Source: Chlamydoabsidia padenii (taxonomy: Eukaryota > Mucoromycota > Mucoromycetes > Mucorales > Cunninghamellaceae). From it: a stretch of 64,000 bases of DNA. A model generated the notes under the pieces. That model did no database searches, had not been told where the DNA came from, and saw nothing but the letters and a program-made list of their open reading frames with translations. Position 1 is the first letter of the stretch, and every line of letters starts with the position of its first letter. The stretch spans positions 1,153,042-1,217,041 of the forward strand of contig JAIWND010000007.1 of assembly GCA_025330725.1 (NCBI GenBank), given 5' to 3'. Below are positions 12,606 through 27,368 of this stretch, in pieces. The translations under genes were made by a program, and so were the position numbers.

Positions 12606-14058
12606 CTAAACGTTTTTCACCTTTTTATTGTTTTGTGGTTCATCCCTTGTATCGAGTGGATGATTCCGTTTGTGATGTTGATTATATAATTCTTGTTGAG
12701 TAGGGCTCCATTTTGTTTTGGTGTTAGAGGAAGGTGGTGGCCAGTAAAAAGTCGAATTGGAAGTTGTATTTGCCGGTGTGGTAGCGAAATGCAATGGACT
12801 GGGCAATTCATTTTGGATTTGGTAAAAGTGAGGATAGAAAGAGGATGGACTGGGTAGGTTTTGGGCGAAATGTTGCTGTTGTGCTGAGCTTATAACCGGT
12901 CGATGTATCGGTGTTCGAGTGGTATTATTCGGTTCATGTATCTATACCAGAAAAAAAAAAAAGAGATCATTAATTACAAACTGTAAAAAGATATCAATGA
13001 TATGCTTACCTGGTTTGATGTGTTCCGTACCTCGGCATTATCCTTCGGTATATTCAATTTTAGTTTCGGTCGTTGGTTCAAATAGGTGTCAGGTTTGAGG
13101 TGATCAGTTGATGAAGGTGATGTCCCCGTTGTGTTTGTGATGGATGGAGATGGAGATGGATTTCTTGATATGGGCATGTTTGGTGATAATTTGTATTGAT
13201 CTGATGACTCCATTTTATTTACTGTTTGTGCATAAGAATTTCCTTGTTCCTGCCATCGAGGCTGAGCTGTCATGTCGGGGTTTGCATTGATAGTGGATCG
13301 TAAATGTGAAGGTTGTTCATATCTTGATTGAGGTTGTACCATTGGTTTGATTGGCTAATAAAGAAGAGGAGTAGTTAGTGTATATGTATAATGATGATGT
13401 TAGTGAGTTGGTTGGTTTTATTATTACCTGAGTCTCTGTATAGATTGAGAATTGATCCTGGTTTGTTTGATACATTGGATAAGTAGACACGTCAATGGGA
13501 ATAGGTTCTTGTTGATGACTGACAGAGTTATTATAGTCATGTCTTGGCACCACAGTTGATGAAGTTGATATGGCTTCATTATCTGAATAATCAAGTGAAG
13601 CATCATCATGATTTGTATTACCCCCAAACTAAAATATAGTAACATAATGAGTTAATAATGAGTGTGTATATATAATAGACTCTACTTACATCGCTATTTG
13701 TTTTTGTTTCGTATGGATCACTATACTATATAAAATAAAATAAAAAAGTGAGTACATATTGTTTTTATATCATGTCTTTTAGTTACCTCTGTATATCGCA
13801 TGAGTACCTTGTCAATATCGTTACTTGAATATTGTACCAACTTGTTGTTAGAGTTAAAGACAATAAGAGCAATATCACAACCACATAAGACACTAAGTTC
13901 ATACGCCTTCTTCATTAATCCATTCTTTCTTTTGAGGAAAGTGACCTACAAAGAGTGTGTTAGTTTCTACATTGTCATGAGGGATGAGGGATCCTTGTTT
14001 TTACCTGTCTGTTACGATCATCTTGAATAGGTTGAATCTTGATCTTTCTGCGTCCCAT
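12606..14058 (-). CDS. MEF2/Rlm1-type MADS-box transcription factor
   Basis: DNA-binding regulator, in fungi usually a target of the cell-wall-integrity MAP kinase. Exon 1 (14058-14005) encodes [18 protein letters not shown], and exon 2 (from 13945) continues [40 protein letters not shown], then [13 protein letters not shown]. This is a complete type II (MEF2) MADS box and MEF2 extension starting at residue 1, as in Rlm1/Smp1. The short exon [12 protein letters not shown] and further exons encode a disordered Ser/Thr/Asn/Pro-rich region with several SP sites that could be phosphorylated by MAP kinases. The frame ends NNKKVKNV and TAG at 12606-12608. Five introns are visible. The C-terminal docking motif known from yeast Rlm1 cannot be identified with certainty. 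Confidence 0.93.
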
Positions 14059-14393
14059 AAGTCAAAACAAGTATAATAGTGTACGTATATATAAATATAT
14101 AAATATATAAATATAATAATAATAAAAGAAAAAAAGAAAAAAAAAAAGAAAAAAAGAAGAGGGAAGAGAAGCGTTTAATGGAATTGAATAAAGTTCGTTC
14201 TTTCTACTATGCACCCAACTCTAAAAATAGATCAACTCACATTTCGGAGTCAATTTCGACAATACACTTCCATCCACCCCAACCCTATACAATATACTAC
14301 TATACACACAACCAAGACACATTGATCATCAACAATCGTAAGTACTGTACATTGCATATTAAAAATAGAATATGATTAAATACACTACTTTTA
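14059..14393. promoter_or_regulatory. upstream region of the MEF2-type gene, 3' flank of the methyltransferase
   Basis: It includes ATAAATATATAAATATATAA-type short repeats (14087-14120), an A-rich stretch (14127-14160) and otherwise AT-rich sequence. The repeats lie 30-60 bp upstream of the start codon, so they probably form an A/T-rich core promoter or 5' UTR. No gene is seen. Confidence 0.4.
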
Positions 14394-15329
14394 CTACTTT
14401 ATTAATAACAATCTATTCAATTCATTCATTAATAAACTACCTATACTAAGTACATTCAATGATTCTATCTTGTCCGTCATTGGCATCCCTATTCTAATTT
14501 CATCATCCAACCCCTGGACACCATTGTGTGCAGAGCTTAGAATTAAAGCCGGTCGTTTCGGTAACTCCGCCTGTTTATCACCAAAGTTCCATAACCAAGG
14601 TCCTGACCCCACCTTGACTTGTTGCTTGTCATCTTGATACAAAGGAGACCAAATATCCCCTGGTATCTGGGTAGGTAATGTCTCCGCCACGATAGGTGTC
14701 ATATCATGAGATTTCAAAAACTCCAACAGTCCCTCCACAGGCACCGATTCGTACTTCCATCGTAAGGACGATGTGCGTGAGGCTCGAATCGTATCAATAT
14801 TGTATAAATCGCAGGTCGGTGTCATGATCACCCCCGAGTTCCATCCTAATCCCATACCTGTTCGCACCAGGTGGCCAAGAGTCGAGGGCACATTGACATG
14901 ATCCAGCACCAACAGTCGATCGAGTTTATCTGGTAACGGGTGAGGAGGGATGGGGATTTCCGCAAAGATTTCGTGTCGCCCAGGTCGAGCCGCCGTGCCG
15001 AGAATGCGTCGGGTGAGATCGACATCGACAAGGTAATTGTATTTGGCCTTGAATGCATCAGGGTTTTGTAAGACTTGTAACGCAGGGTATTTGATGGCTT
15101 CTTCAGAGTGAGGAGTTTGTTCTGCCGTCACCACCAGAGATAGCATGGGGACACCAGCATCACGCATTTCTCGGACTGGAAGTAGGCCTTGGATCAACGT
15201 CGTATTTTGATCTTTACGGTATTGTTTGCTTTCACGAAGTCGAATTAAATGTTGGGCCACCTTGTCGGTTTGTTTGCGTACACGTTGGAAGAGACGAGGA
15301 AATTGATAAAGGGCTGGTGTTGAAGCCAT
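14394..15329 (-). CDS. SpoU/TrmH-family RNA 2'-O-ribose methyltransferase (probably mitochondrial)
   Basis: A single-exon gene for a 311-residue protein. The C-terminal half shows the SPOUT fold signatures: motif 1 as DHVNVPSTLGHLVRTGMGLG, motif 2 position as RPALILSSAHNGVQG, and motif 3 as IESLNVLSIGSLLMNELNR. The N-terminal part (RESKQYRKDQNTTLIQGLLP, MLSLVVTAEQTPHSEEA) is the substrate-binding domain seen in SpoU enzymes that modify rRNA. The family transfers methyl from S-adenosylmethionine to a ribose 2'-OH. The basic N-terminus (FPRLFQRVRKQTDKVAQHLIR) could be a mitochondrial presequence, as in Mrm-type rRNA methyltransferases. Motif 2 departs from the usual FGNEGxG, so the exact substrate is open. 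The start is the only ATG near the 5' end. Confidence 0.85.
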   Translation of the reverse strand: MASTPALYQFPRLFQRVRKQTDKVAQHLIRLRESKQYRKDQNTTLIQGLLPVREMRDAGVPMLSLVVTAEQTPHSEEAIKYPALQVLQNPDAFKAKYNYLVDVDLTRRILGTAARPGRHEIFAEIPIPPHPLPDKLDRLLVLDHVNVPSTLGHLVRTGMGLGWNSGVIMTPTCDLYNIDTIRASRTSSLRWKYESVPVEGLLEFLKSHDMTPIVAETLPTQIPGDIWSPLYQDDKQQVKVGSGPWLWNFGDKQAELPKRPALILSSAHNGVQGLDDEIRIGMPMTDKIESLNVLSIGSLLMNELNRLLLIK

Positions 15330-15524
15330 TGTTTGTTGAGATTGAAGAGAAGAGGGAAAAAAATTTGCTTGACCACCCTTTTTGAAAACTAAGAAATGCT
15401 GGGTTTAAATTCGATAAGTTTTTTTTTTTTTTTTTTTACCAGGTTGACGGAGATCTCTCCCTTGCAATGCCATCACCCTAATATATACTGTAGTAGGAAA
15501 ACAATCACCTGAGACTAAGTAAGT
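15330..15524. other. gap upstream of the methyltransferase
   Basis: Short gap with a T17 tract (about 15420-15437) and a GGGTTTAAATTCG sequence near 15403. It should contain the methyltransferase promoter. Nothing else is seen. Confidence 0.4.
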
Positions 15525-15722
15525 TTACTTTAAGCTTTCTCGAGTTGGTTGAGGGGGTTCGTTTATACCACCAAAGCATAGGAATCTTTTGACCCCTGAC
15601 CGTTTGATCAATGTCGGGATTTGAATACCATGTTCACTCAATGCCAGTGCTTTTTTGACAGGTATGGCACATTGTAAAAAGACAGAATATAATACACATA
15701 GCCCAACAGCATACATGGTCAT
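15525..15722 (-). CDS. small hypothetical membrane protein (65 aa)
   Basis: An ATG-started ORF of 65 residues. The N-terminal 20-25 residues (MTMYAVGLCVLYSVFLQCAI) are hydrophobic enough for one membrane helix or signal anchor. The rest is basic and ends INEPPQPTRESLK. The family is not recognised. It fills a gap between two other - strand genes, and the frame is well balanced, which argues for a real small gene. A copy of the motif TCGGGATTTGAA (15614-15625) lies inside the frame, so part of the sequence could instead be non-coding. Confidence 0.45.
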   Translation of the reverse strand: MTMYAVGLCVLYSVFLQCAIPVKKALALSEHGIQIPTLIKRSGVKRFLCFGGINEPPQPTRESLK

Positions 15723-15888
15723 ATCATATATAAAAAAAACTACTAAATAGACACATCACATATATACACAATCCAACACCACAAGACATATATACACAAT
15801 CCAATACCACATATACACACACCATAAAGACTTTTTATCAAGGTATATTTAAAAGGCATTCAAAACATGAGGATCCCATTTTTTTTAT

Positions 15889-16660
15889 TTAAACAACAGT
15901 ACCAGAGGCAGAAGCAATACGGGGCCACAAATCAGCACATTCCTTGGCAACAGGACCAGTGATAGCAGAACCCTTCATTTCACCCTTGGGGTTGACGATG
16001 ACACCAGCGTTATCTTCAAAGTACAAGAAGACACCATCACGACGGCGCCAGGCCTTGCGTTGACGAATGACAACAGCAGGCATAACTTGTATAAAGACCA
16101 AGTTAGTATCGGGTTCAAGTATCATGTATGTTCTTGATGTAATTTCATTGTGTACTTACCCTTCTTTCGCAATTCAGGCTTACCCTTCTTGACGGAGGCG
16201 ACAACCATGTCACCAGCACCGGCAGCAGGAAGTCTGTTCAAACGACCCTTGATGTTACGGACAGCAATAACGTACAAGTTCTTGGCGCCACTAATTTTTT
16301 TTTTTTAAAAAAAAAAAGAGATAGTGTCAGTCATGAGTTGCATTCCATCTCCATTTCCAGCTTACGAGTTGTCCGAGCAGTTCATTACTGCAGCGACAGG
16401 AAGACCTAATGTCATACGGTACTTGGTTCCGGAGATACTAACTAGTTAAAAAAAAGAGAAACATAAGGTTAATGGTCAGGTCAAATTTCCATAATTTAGC
16501 ATGATCCATCTATCCAGTCTTCCACTTTAATATTAGTCGGTGAGGCAAAGTTTTTGTTGTCGATTCAGTCGAATACCTTTTTTATGCAATCGGTATATGG
16601 ATGGATAGATGGATAGATGAATGGATAGATGGATGGACAGTGGTGTATACCTTTAGGCAT
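15889..16660 (-). CDS. RPL23: 60S ribosomal protein uL14 (RPL23)
   Basis: Large-subunit ribosomal protein at the subunit interface. The first exon is only 10 nt (ATGCCTAAAG, 16660-16651). Exon 2 begins at 16441 and gives [20 protein letters not shown]. Exon 3 gives [20 protein letters not shown] and [19 protein letters not shown]. The last exon gives [40 protein letters not shown] and ends ASASGTVV with TAA at 15889-15891. All junctions are GT-AG and phase-consistent. Length (about 140 residues) matches the family. Intron 2 carries a T run directly followed by an A run (near 16296-16317), able to pair. A short first exon is common in ribosomal protein genes. The Fanzor element starts about 120 bp upstream of the ATG. 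Confidence 0.97.
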
Positions 16661-16778
16661 CGTGGAATTGGAGAAAAGTAAAAGGAAGAAAATAGCCTGA
16701 TGGGGAACTTGGACGTTGGTTTTCAAGAGTTTTAATTTCCGCTAGCCAACGAGCGGGTTTTGAAAAAATCCCGACTTT
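16661..16778 (-). promoter_or_regulatory. RPL23 upstream region, truncated by a mobile-element insertion
   Basis: Only 118 bp separate the RPL23 ATG from the left end of the mobile element. The gap carries GAGCGGGTTTTGAAAA (16751-16766), directly followed by the inverted half AATCCCGAC (16767-16775), so two head-to-head copies of the recurrent motif stand at the insertion border. Whether the element inserted into the promoter or just beyond it cannot be judged from one sequence. Confidence 0.5.
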
Positions 16779-16807
16779 TACAGTATTTTAACTTGAATTT
16801 GAGACAG
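16779..16807 (+). repeat. left terminal inverted repeat of the Fanzor element
   Basis: Twenty-nine bases beginning TACAGT and ending GAGACAG. They match the reverse complement of 22154-22182 at 26 positions. Inside it follow related units such as TTTTAGACAGTG, TTTTAGACGGAG, TTTTTGAGACGGAG and TTTTAGACACTG, up to about 16925. Confidence 0.85.
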
Positions 16808-17125
16808 TTGTCATTTTTTTTTAGACAGTGTGAATTAAAGTTTTAGACGGAGTTACATAATTTTTGAGACGGAGCGGAGATAAATTTTAGACACTGTGAA
16901 ATTTATTTTTATACAGATGAATATGCAAAGTGGACGCCAAGAAAAAAAATCGAGACAAGGTAGCGGCATAAACCGGGAATTGAAAAGCAGATCAGCGCCA
17001 ACCAACGATAATATCAGTTGATTTGAATTTGTTTACATTTTAAACTCAACAATCAATGAAAAGCTGGGCATTGTTTCTCATCAATACATCCCTCATCTAT
17101 CTCTTCCATTTTGCACCTGCTCTTC

Positions 17126-21831
<4,706 letters not shown>

Positions 21832-22153
21832 TTTTATCCGCATATCAAACATGCGTTGACGTTTACGGCGTAAGTTGGCAAAAAAAAAAAAAAAAAAAAA
21901 AGATATTGTACTTCATTCAGACTAACTATTTCTTATTTGTCCTTAATGGTTCCTGTCAACTGTCGTTATCTTCACTATGATCTGCCTCAATTCTTTTTTC
22001 CCTTGGTCTCAATTCGGTTTTCCCGCCGTCCATTTTTTATCCGCCCCCATCTAATTTTGATTTTCGCCCGTCCCAAATTCTTTTCCCCCAACCCCAATTC
22101 CATTTTGTCATTGCCCAAATTTATTTTATACTTCGTGCTAATTTATTTTGTCT
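21832..22153 (+). ncRNA. candidate guide-RNA (fRNA) region downstream of the Fanzor gene
   Basis: The 320 nt between the Fanzor stop and the right terminal repeat code for nothing. They contain an intron-like segment (GTAAGTTGGC, an A20 tract, then ACTAACTAT) and from about 21980 a series of degenerate CT-rich/AATT units. In studied Fanzor and TnpB systems the guide RNA is transcribed from the 3' end of the element, overlapping the gene's 3' region and the element end. Placing it here is by analogy only; no RNA structure was computed. Confidence 0.35.
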
Positions 22154-22182
22154 CTGTCTCCAATTCAAGTTAATAAACTGTA
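22154..22182 (-). repeat. right terminal inverted repeat of the Fanzor element
   Basis: Begins CTGTCTCCAATTCAAGTTAA and ends TAAACTGTA. It is the inverted partner of 16779-16807 and is bordered by TA. Confidence 0.85.
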
Positions 22183-23654
22183 TGCGCACTGAATAATTTA
22201 AACACCACTGAAGCACATTTTTTATAGTTTGGCTTAGATTAAGGATATGAGACCGAAAAAAAAAAATGAAATATTGTTTTATTAAATAAAGATTATCAAG
22301 TATTTTATACTGGTGTCCTATGGATCAGCGTAGTGAGGGAATTGTTTTGAAGATGTCGCTGTTGGACCGAAGATCAAGAATGTAAGGACTGATAGAAAGT
22401 ACATTGTCGGGGCAACATGAAGTGCCACTCATTAGCCCTACAAGATCTAATGTGTAAACTGTTTTGAGGATGTTGCCTCATGACCGAAAATCATTGCTGA
22501 TGCCCCTGTCGTATTTGTCACTATTCGTATTCTCAAACCAAATACCAATGCATAAGATCTATTTCTGGATCATCTGTTAAACTTTTGGCTGTCGTCGGAG
22601 TTTGCGCATTGGCCCTAATATTAAGGTACCAGCGGGTTAGTGTATTGTAGACAATGTTCTGTTTTTATTTCTATTCACTGCAAGCTTACGGTTCGGTGAC
22701 TTTGTTATGGATATAAAATATTGGTCGACATACTACTACCCCCGTTCCATGCAATCAAAATTCTTAATGGACGGTCTGCACAATCGATATATGGTGGTAC
22801 ATGCTGAATATCGTTTATTTTGTTGGGAATCAACAATCTTATTCAGACCAATTTCATGGAACCGGACCACTCCTTGAATTTTCATTTTGGTAATATGTCT
22901 TTTGGATCATTTGTTCTTATAACTCATGAGGTGCTGTCTGCGAAGTTTCGGTGAGGTCCGTTCGCCAGGGGGAAAAAACGGTATATTTCTTGGGTGGACC
23001 CTGGAAACCGATATTTGATCAGCCCCAAATTAACAGGGTTGTATACTATCAGCATGTCTAACAGACGAATATATTATAGTTGGTAACATTTGGAGTAGCT
23101 CAGCCTTTTATGTATGATGTGGATACCGACTGTCCGTGGTGTGTTTGAAAGTTTGGTAGGATTGTATATATAAAGGCGAGTGCAGAGCACTCAGAATCTA
23201 AGGGTAAAGGGAAACTATAACTTATAATGTACCAGTAGAAGAGAGAATAAAGAATAAAAGACAAAGAAATGTTTATTTCATCCATTCATTCATAGAAGAG
23301 GTTTATGGTCCAATGGTGCGGAGATAATAACTAATAAACGACGAATAACGATGTGATAGGTGAATGCATGAACACGTCGGTCATTAAATATCTAACAGCT
23401 CCAAACCAACAGAATTGGTACCGGCTTGAAAACAAAACAAAAAAAACATGCATTTTGTTGATCAATCAGTAAATTACGTATCGAGACAAGTTGAAGAAAA
23501 AAAAAAGTAGTTTCAGCTGCTTCTTTTCCCCTGTATTGGTTAACCCTCTTCTCTTTCCCACCTTTTTTTTTTTTCCTTGACCCAAAATCAAGTCGACTAA
23601 TTGAAATCCCGATATAGGAATTGATTGGCCGACCAGAATCCAGGATCCTAAAAA
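22183..23654. other. intergenic region with a diverged duplication
   Basis: No gene is supported. A diverged direct duplication is visible: TTGTTTTGAAGATGTCGCTG at about 22342 resembles CTGTTTTGAGGATGTTGCCT at about 22460, each followed by GACCGAA(G/A)ATCA, with a spacing of about 118 bp. A small palindrome GAGTGCAGAGCACTC lies near 23178. The last 60 bp before the peptidase start hold TTGAAATCCCGAT (23601-23613), a copy of the recurrent motif. Confidence 0.5.
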
Positions 23655-25483
23655 ATGAAGTGGAATAAAAATAAAAGAATCTTTTCTTTTCCATTCGTCT
23701 TTTTATTTTTAACAATCATGCAATTGAACATGGGTCTTCATTGTCTGGACAATCCTGCCACTGAAAGCTTTGTTATTCCTGGTGCCAAAGTCTTTGACAG
23801 ATACTTTGACTGTCCTCTTGGTAAATTCCCCCCCCCCATATATAATCTTCATTGACTAACTTAATTTTTCCCACACTCCTTATTTTAGATTATAAGGACA
23901 CGGCAAACTCGAAAACCATCAAAGTCTTTGTCCGTCATCTGGTACCCATTGACAAGATAAAACAAATAAAGAGCTTGCCTTTTTTGCTCTACTTGCAGGT
24001 AAACAGACATATACTAATGTAAATGTTTTAACTGATAAGAATGTCCTTCTTTTTTAGGGTGGCCCTGGCTTTGAAATAGCATCTCCTGGTAGTGCTCAAT
24101 CAGGTTGGATCAAAGTGGCATTTGATCATGGCTACCAAGTACTCTTGTTGGACCAACGTGGCACTGGTTTATCGACTCCTGTCTCTGCTGCTTCTTTGGA
24201 ACGCTTCTCATCCACCGAAGAAAAAGTGGACTATTTGACCAACTTTCGTGCTGACAGTATCGTACGTGATTGCGAAACGATTCGTCTTTTTTTAACGGAT
24301 GGTCGATCTATTAACGATGAACGACGTATCTCTCTTTTGGGCCAAAGCTTTGGTGGATTTTGTATCACGACCTATCTCTCATTATTGTAAGTGGAAAATT
24401 AAAAAGTGACAAGTTGCAATCCTAGGGACTAACCACGCATGGATGGTTATGAAATAGCCCTAATTCGATTCACAAGGCCTATATCACTGGTGGTGTACCT
24501 CCTTTGGTGGACAATCCTGATGCTGTATACCGTGCATTGTATCCTCGTATCCTAAAGAAGAACAAACTTTACTACAAAAAGTATCCCCAAGATGTCGTCA
24601 AGGTTCGTCGTATCCATGAATATCTTTGGAATAACAAGGTCGATTTACCTAATGGGGGCATTCTCTCTCCTCGTCGATTTTTGCAATTAGGCATCTTATT
24701 TGGTGGATCGGGCGGTAAGTTGGGAATGAAAAAAAAAAAAATACAACTTGATCTTGGGTGGTGAAAAGAAAACACTCTTTAACATGTTTGTTATTTAGGA
24801 TACGACACGTTACATGAAACAGTGACCTTGTGTATGAACGATCTCAACACCATCGAGAAACTCAGCTACAAAACTCTCAACCACATTCAACAACTTCAAA
24901 GCTGGGACACGAATGTGATCTATTGTATTCTTCATGAAGCCATCTATTGTCAAAACCAACAAGCCAGTCGATGGTCAGCCGAACGATTATTGAACGAGGA
25001 ATTCGCCACAGAATTTGAATGGCGATTGGATCAACTGCAGCCTGATCAACCGATCCATTTTACGGGGGAAACCATCTACCCATTCATGTTGGATGACTTT
25101 GCGGAATTACGACATTTGGCTCCTGTTGCCCAACAACTCGCCGAACATAAATGGTCTGATCTATACGATATTCCAACATTGAACACCCTGAATTCGGATG
25201 ATCAAAAGATGGAATTGGCGGGGGTTAGCTACTTTGATGATATGTATGTCGACCGCGAACTGTCAGAATACACTGCAAGTCAAATCAATGGATTCCAACA
25301 ATATATCACTAACCAATACGCTCACAAGTAAACTACAACTATGAGAAATGATCGAAAAAGTGTGTACTGACTCTTTTTATCATTATTATTATTCTATTAC
25401 ATAGTGGTGTCCGCGCCGACGGTGATACTATCCTGAATTACCTAATCAAGCTTGGCCGTGGTGATGTCGCTTACGACCGATAA
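23655..25483 (+). CDS. proline iminopeptidase-like serine peptidase (alpha/beta hydrolase, family S33)
   Basis: Aminopeptidase that removes N-terminal proline from peptides. The alpha/beta hydrolase core is clear: oxyanion-hole LLYLQGGPGFE, the strand-turn HGYQVLLLDQRGTGLSTP, and the nucleophile elbow LLGQSFGGFC with the catalytic Ser. A late Asp candidate lies in SYFDDMYVDRELSEYTA and the His in YAHNGVRADGDTILNY. Six introns are visible, the last splitting YAH from NGVRADG. The end is GDVAYDR with TAA at 25481-25483. From ATG 23655 the protein starts with a basic then hydrophobic stretch (MKWNKNKRIFSFPFVFLFLT) that would act as a signal peptide. Family members are usually cytosolic, so a start at a later Met (MQLNMGLHC, about 23718) is also possible. 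A motif copy sits 42-54 bp upstream of the first ATG. Confidence 0.9.
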
Positions 25484-25709
25484 TGGTGGTGGTAGATGTA
25501 GTATTCATTAGTTGTAGTCCTTTATTACTTTTGTCAATAAATAAATTTGATTTGTGACATTTGTAATGCATAACGGTTTTGTGTTAACAGTACCATCCAT
25601 GATGAATAAAGTATTCACCAACAATTTAACATGGTTGGTATGTAGGTCTAAAAAAAGACCTATAGTAGGCATCCAGGAAAAAAAATCTATACATTTTACA
25701 AACTCCGGT

Positions 25710-25740
<31 letters not shown>

Positions 25741-26127
25741 TGGTTATGGATCGGTTTTTGCATAAACGGGCTATGATACGGGTAAGTGGGCTAAATGACA
25801 TCAAAAACAATAGTCTTTGAAACCCTTCAAGACGTAAGAAAGGTCTTGGTATTGAGTAAGGGATAAGGCTATTTTATTGAAAAGGTTAGAAACAAAAAGC
25901 GTCATCTATCATACCAGTGTATTATACGTCCCTCTTGTCATGAGGTACAAACAAATCACGTTTTCGTAGGATAAGAGTAATAATCATGGCATACATATGT
26001 TCTTATTCTAGGGTGCATGGTCATGAATGGTTTCAGTAGACTCGTCTTACCATATAAAGATAAAAGGAATTTCGAATAGGCTTTATCTCTTATTAAAAAT
26101 CAAACATACGAATATCTCAAACTCAAC
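25484..26127. other. intergenic region, 3' flank of the peptidase gene
   Basis: AATAAATAAA near 25536-25546 is a likely poly(A) signal for the peptidase gene. A T tract of about 33 nt lies at 25709-25741. No coding region is seen. Confidence 0.5.
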
Positions 26128-26255
26128 GAACCTTTCCCTTCCCCCAGTAATCACGTAATTTGAAAACCAGCCAGGCTTAGAAATGATTACCGTTAAATCG
26201 CCTGAAAAAAAAAAAAGATGCACTCCCTAACATGCACCCCCACCCTTTCTCAAAA

Positions 26256-26490
26256 CAAAAGTCAGATTAAAACTATCTTAAGGCTATACTGCTCCATACA
26301 GAGGACTTGATACATTCACCATTATGTAAATTTTGTTGGAAATAGGCCAAGGAATGCTCATGGTCACTTTTATCATTAGCATCACTTGTCCATTAAGGCA
26401 GTAGAGCTCTCTTAAGATTCCAGGCGAGAGTAAGCGGGTGTTGAAACAAGTTTTATCTTGTTTGTCAAATTTCATTCTGCAACTTTTTTT
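26256..26490. repeat. dispersed repeat copy A
   Basis: Begins AAAAGTCAGATTAAAAC, contains ATTATGTAAATTTTGTTGGA and TCATTAGCATCACTTGTCCA, and nears its end with AGTAAGCGGGTGTTGAAAC. It is clearly homologous to copy B across the full length. Confidence 0.85.
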
Positions 26491-26491
26491 T

Positions 26492-26735
26492 ACAAAAGTC
26501 AGGTTAAAACGATCTTGAGACTATATTGTTCCATACAATGGACTTGGTGCAATGACTATTATGTAAATTTTGTTGTAAATAGGCTAAGGAATGTTCATGG
26601 TCACTTTTGTCGTGAGCATCACTTGTCCATTGAGGCAGTGGAGCTCTTTGAAGGTTCAAGGCGTGGTTAAGCGGGTTTTGAAATAAGTTTTGAGTTGTCT
26701 GTCAATTTTTTGTTCTACGACCTGACTTTTGTAAT
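26492..26735. repeat. dispersed repeat copy B
   Basis: Begins CAAAAGTCAGGTTAAAAC, contains ATTATGTAAATTTTGTTGTA and GTGAGCATCACTTGTCCATT, and nears its end with GTTAAGCGGGTTTTGAAAT. Directly follows copy A in the same orientation. Confidence 0.85.
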
Positions 26736-26938
26736 AAAAATAAAAAAGGATGTAGAATGAGATTTGTGTTTTGATACAGGGTGGGGGTGCTTAATGAGGA
26801 GTGCATCTTTTTGTTGAGGCAATTCAACGGCACTCATTTTCAAGTCAGGTTGGGTTTCAAATTACGTGATTTTTGGCGGAAGGGAAAGGCTCGTGCTTTC
26901 TTTCGTCTACAAGAAAAATATCTTTCGTCGCAAAGAAA

Positions 26939-27150
26939 AGGTAAAAGTCATTGTAAACCTAAACATACTAACACAGGAACCTTGGTACTTGAGTTTGCGG
27001 TAAAGTATGTTGGGAATGGGTCATATTGTCCACATGGCCATTTTAATCAATAGCATCCGTTGACAATGGAGCGGTAAAGCTCCTTCCAACTCTGGCAAGG
27101 GACTGGCGGGAATTGAAAATGATTTTTGCTGGTGTCTGTAAAAAAAGTCT
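26939..27150. repeat. dispersed repeat copy C
   Basis: Begins AAGGTAAAAGTCATTGTAAA, contains TTTGCGGTAAAGTATGTTGG and AATCAATAGCATCCGTTGAC, and ends near GGCGGGAATTGAAAATG. It lies outside the fold-back element and is more diverged from A and B than they are from each other. Confidence 0.75.
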
Positions 27151-27171
27151 TCGTCCTTTTTTCTTGCAAAA

Positions 27172-27368
27172 GACAGGTAAAACTCATTGCAAGCTTGGAC
27201 TGATTAACACAAGGGTCCTGGTGCTTGACTTTTGCGGTAAAGTATATTGGAAATGGGGTATAGTATTCACATCACCACTTTAATCATTAGCATCCTTTAA
27301 CAATGGAGCGAGGAGAGCCCATCCAAATCTTAGGTAAAGCGGGTTTGAATACGAGGTGGGTTCCATGA
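27172..27368. repeat. dispersed repeat copy D
   Basis: Begins GACAGGTAAAACTCATTGCA, contains TTTGCGGTAAAGTATATTGG and TTAATCATTAGCATCCTTTA, and ends near AAAGCGGGTTTGAATAC. It is the closest match to the inverted copy at 59193-59350. A fifth copy seems to begin at about 27368 (CAGGTAAAAGTCAACGCAAG) but stops after some 35 bp. Confidence 0.75.

Larger units (their letters stand above)
26128..26894. repeat. fold-back element: long imperfect inverted repeat around two tandem repeats
   Basis: Left arm 26128-26264 and right arm about 26758-26894 are imperfect reverse complements for about 135 bp. Shared stretches include CGAACCTTTCCCTTC with its partner GAAGGGAAAGGCTCG, the palindrome-like TCACGTAATTTGAAA with TTTCAAATTACGTGA, and GCACCCCCACCCT with AGGGTGGGGGTGC. 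Between the arms lie two tandem copies of a ~235-bp unit. No transposase is present. The structure is that of a fold-back or MITE-like element; its family is unknown. Confidence 0.7.

Noticed and set aside
26781..27053. A 90-codon + strand frame
   Set aside because: It lies over the fold-back arm and repeat copy C and has no protein features; it starts from a non-ATG-supported context in a repeat.
26256..27368. Regular repeats as a possible CRISPR array
   Set aside because: The units are about 200 bp, diverged and tandem without short identical repeats and spacers; the genome is eukaryotic.
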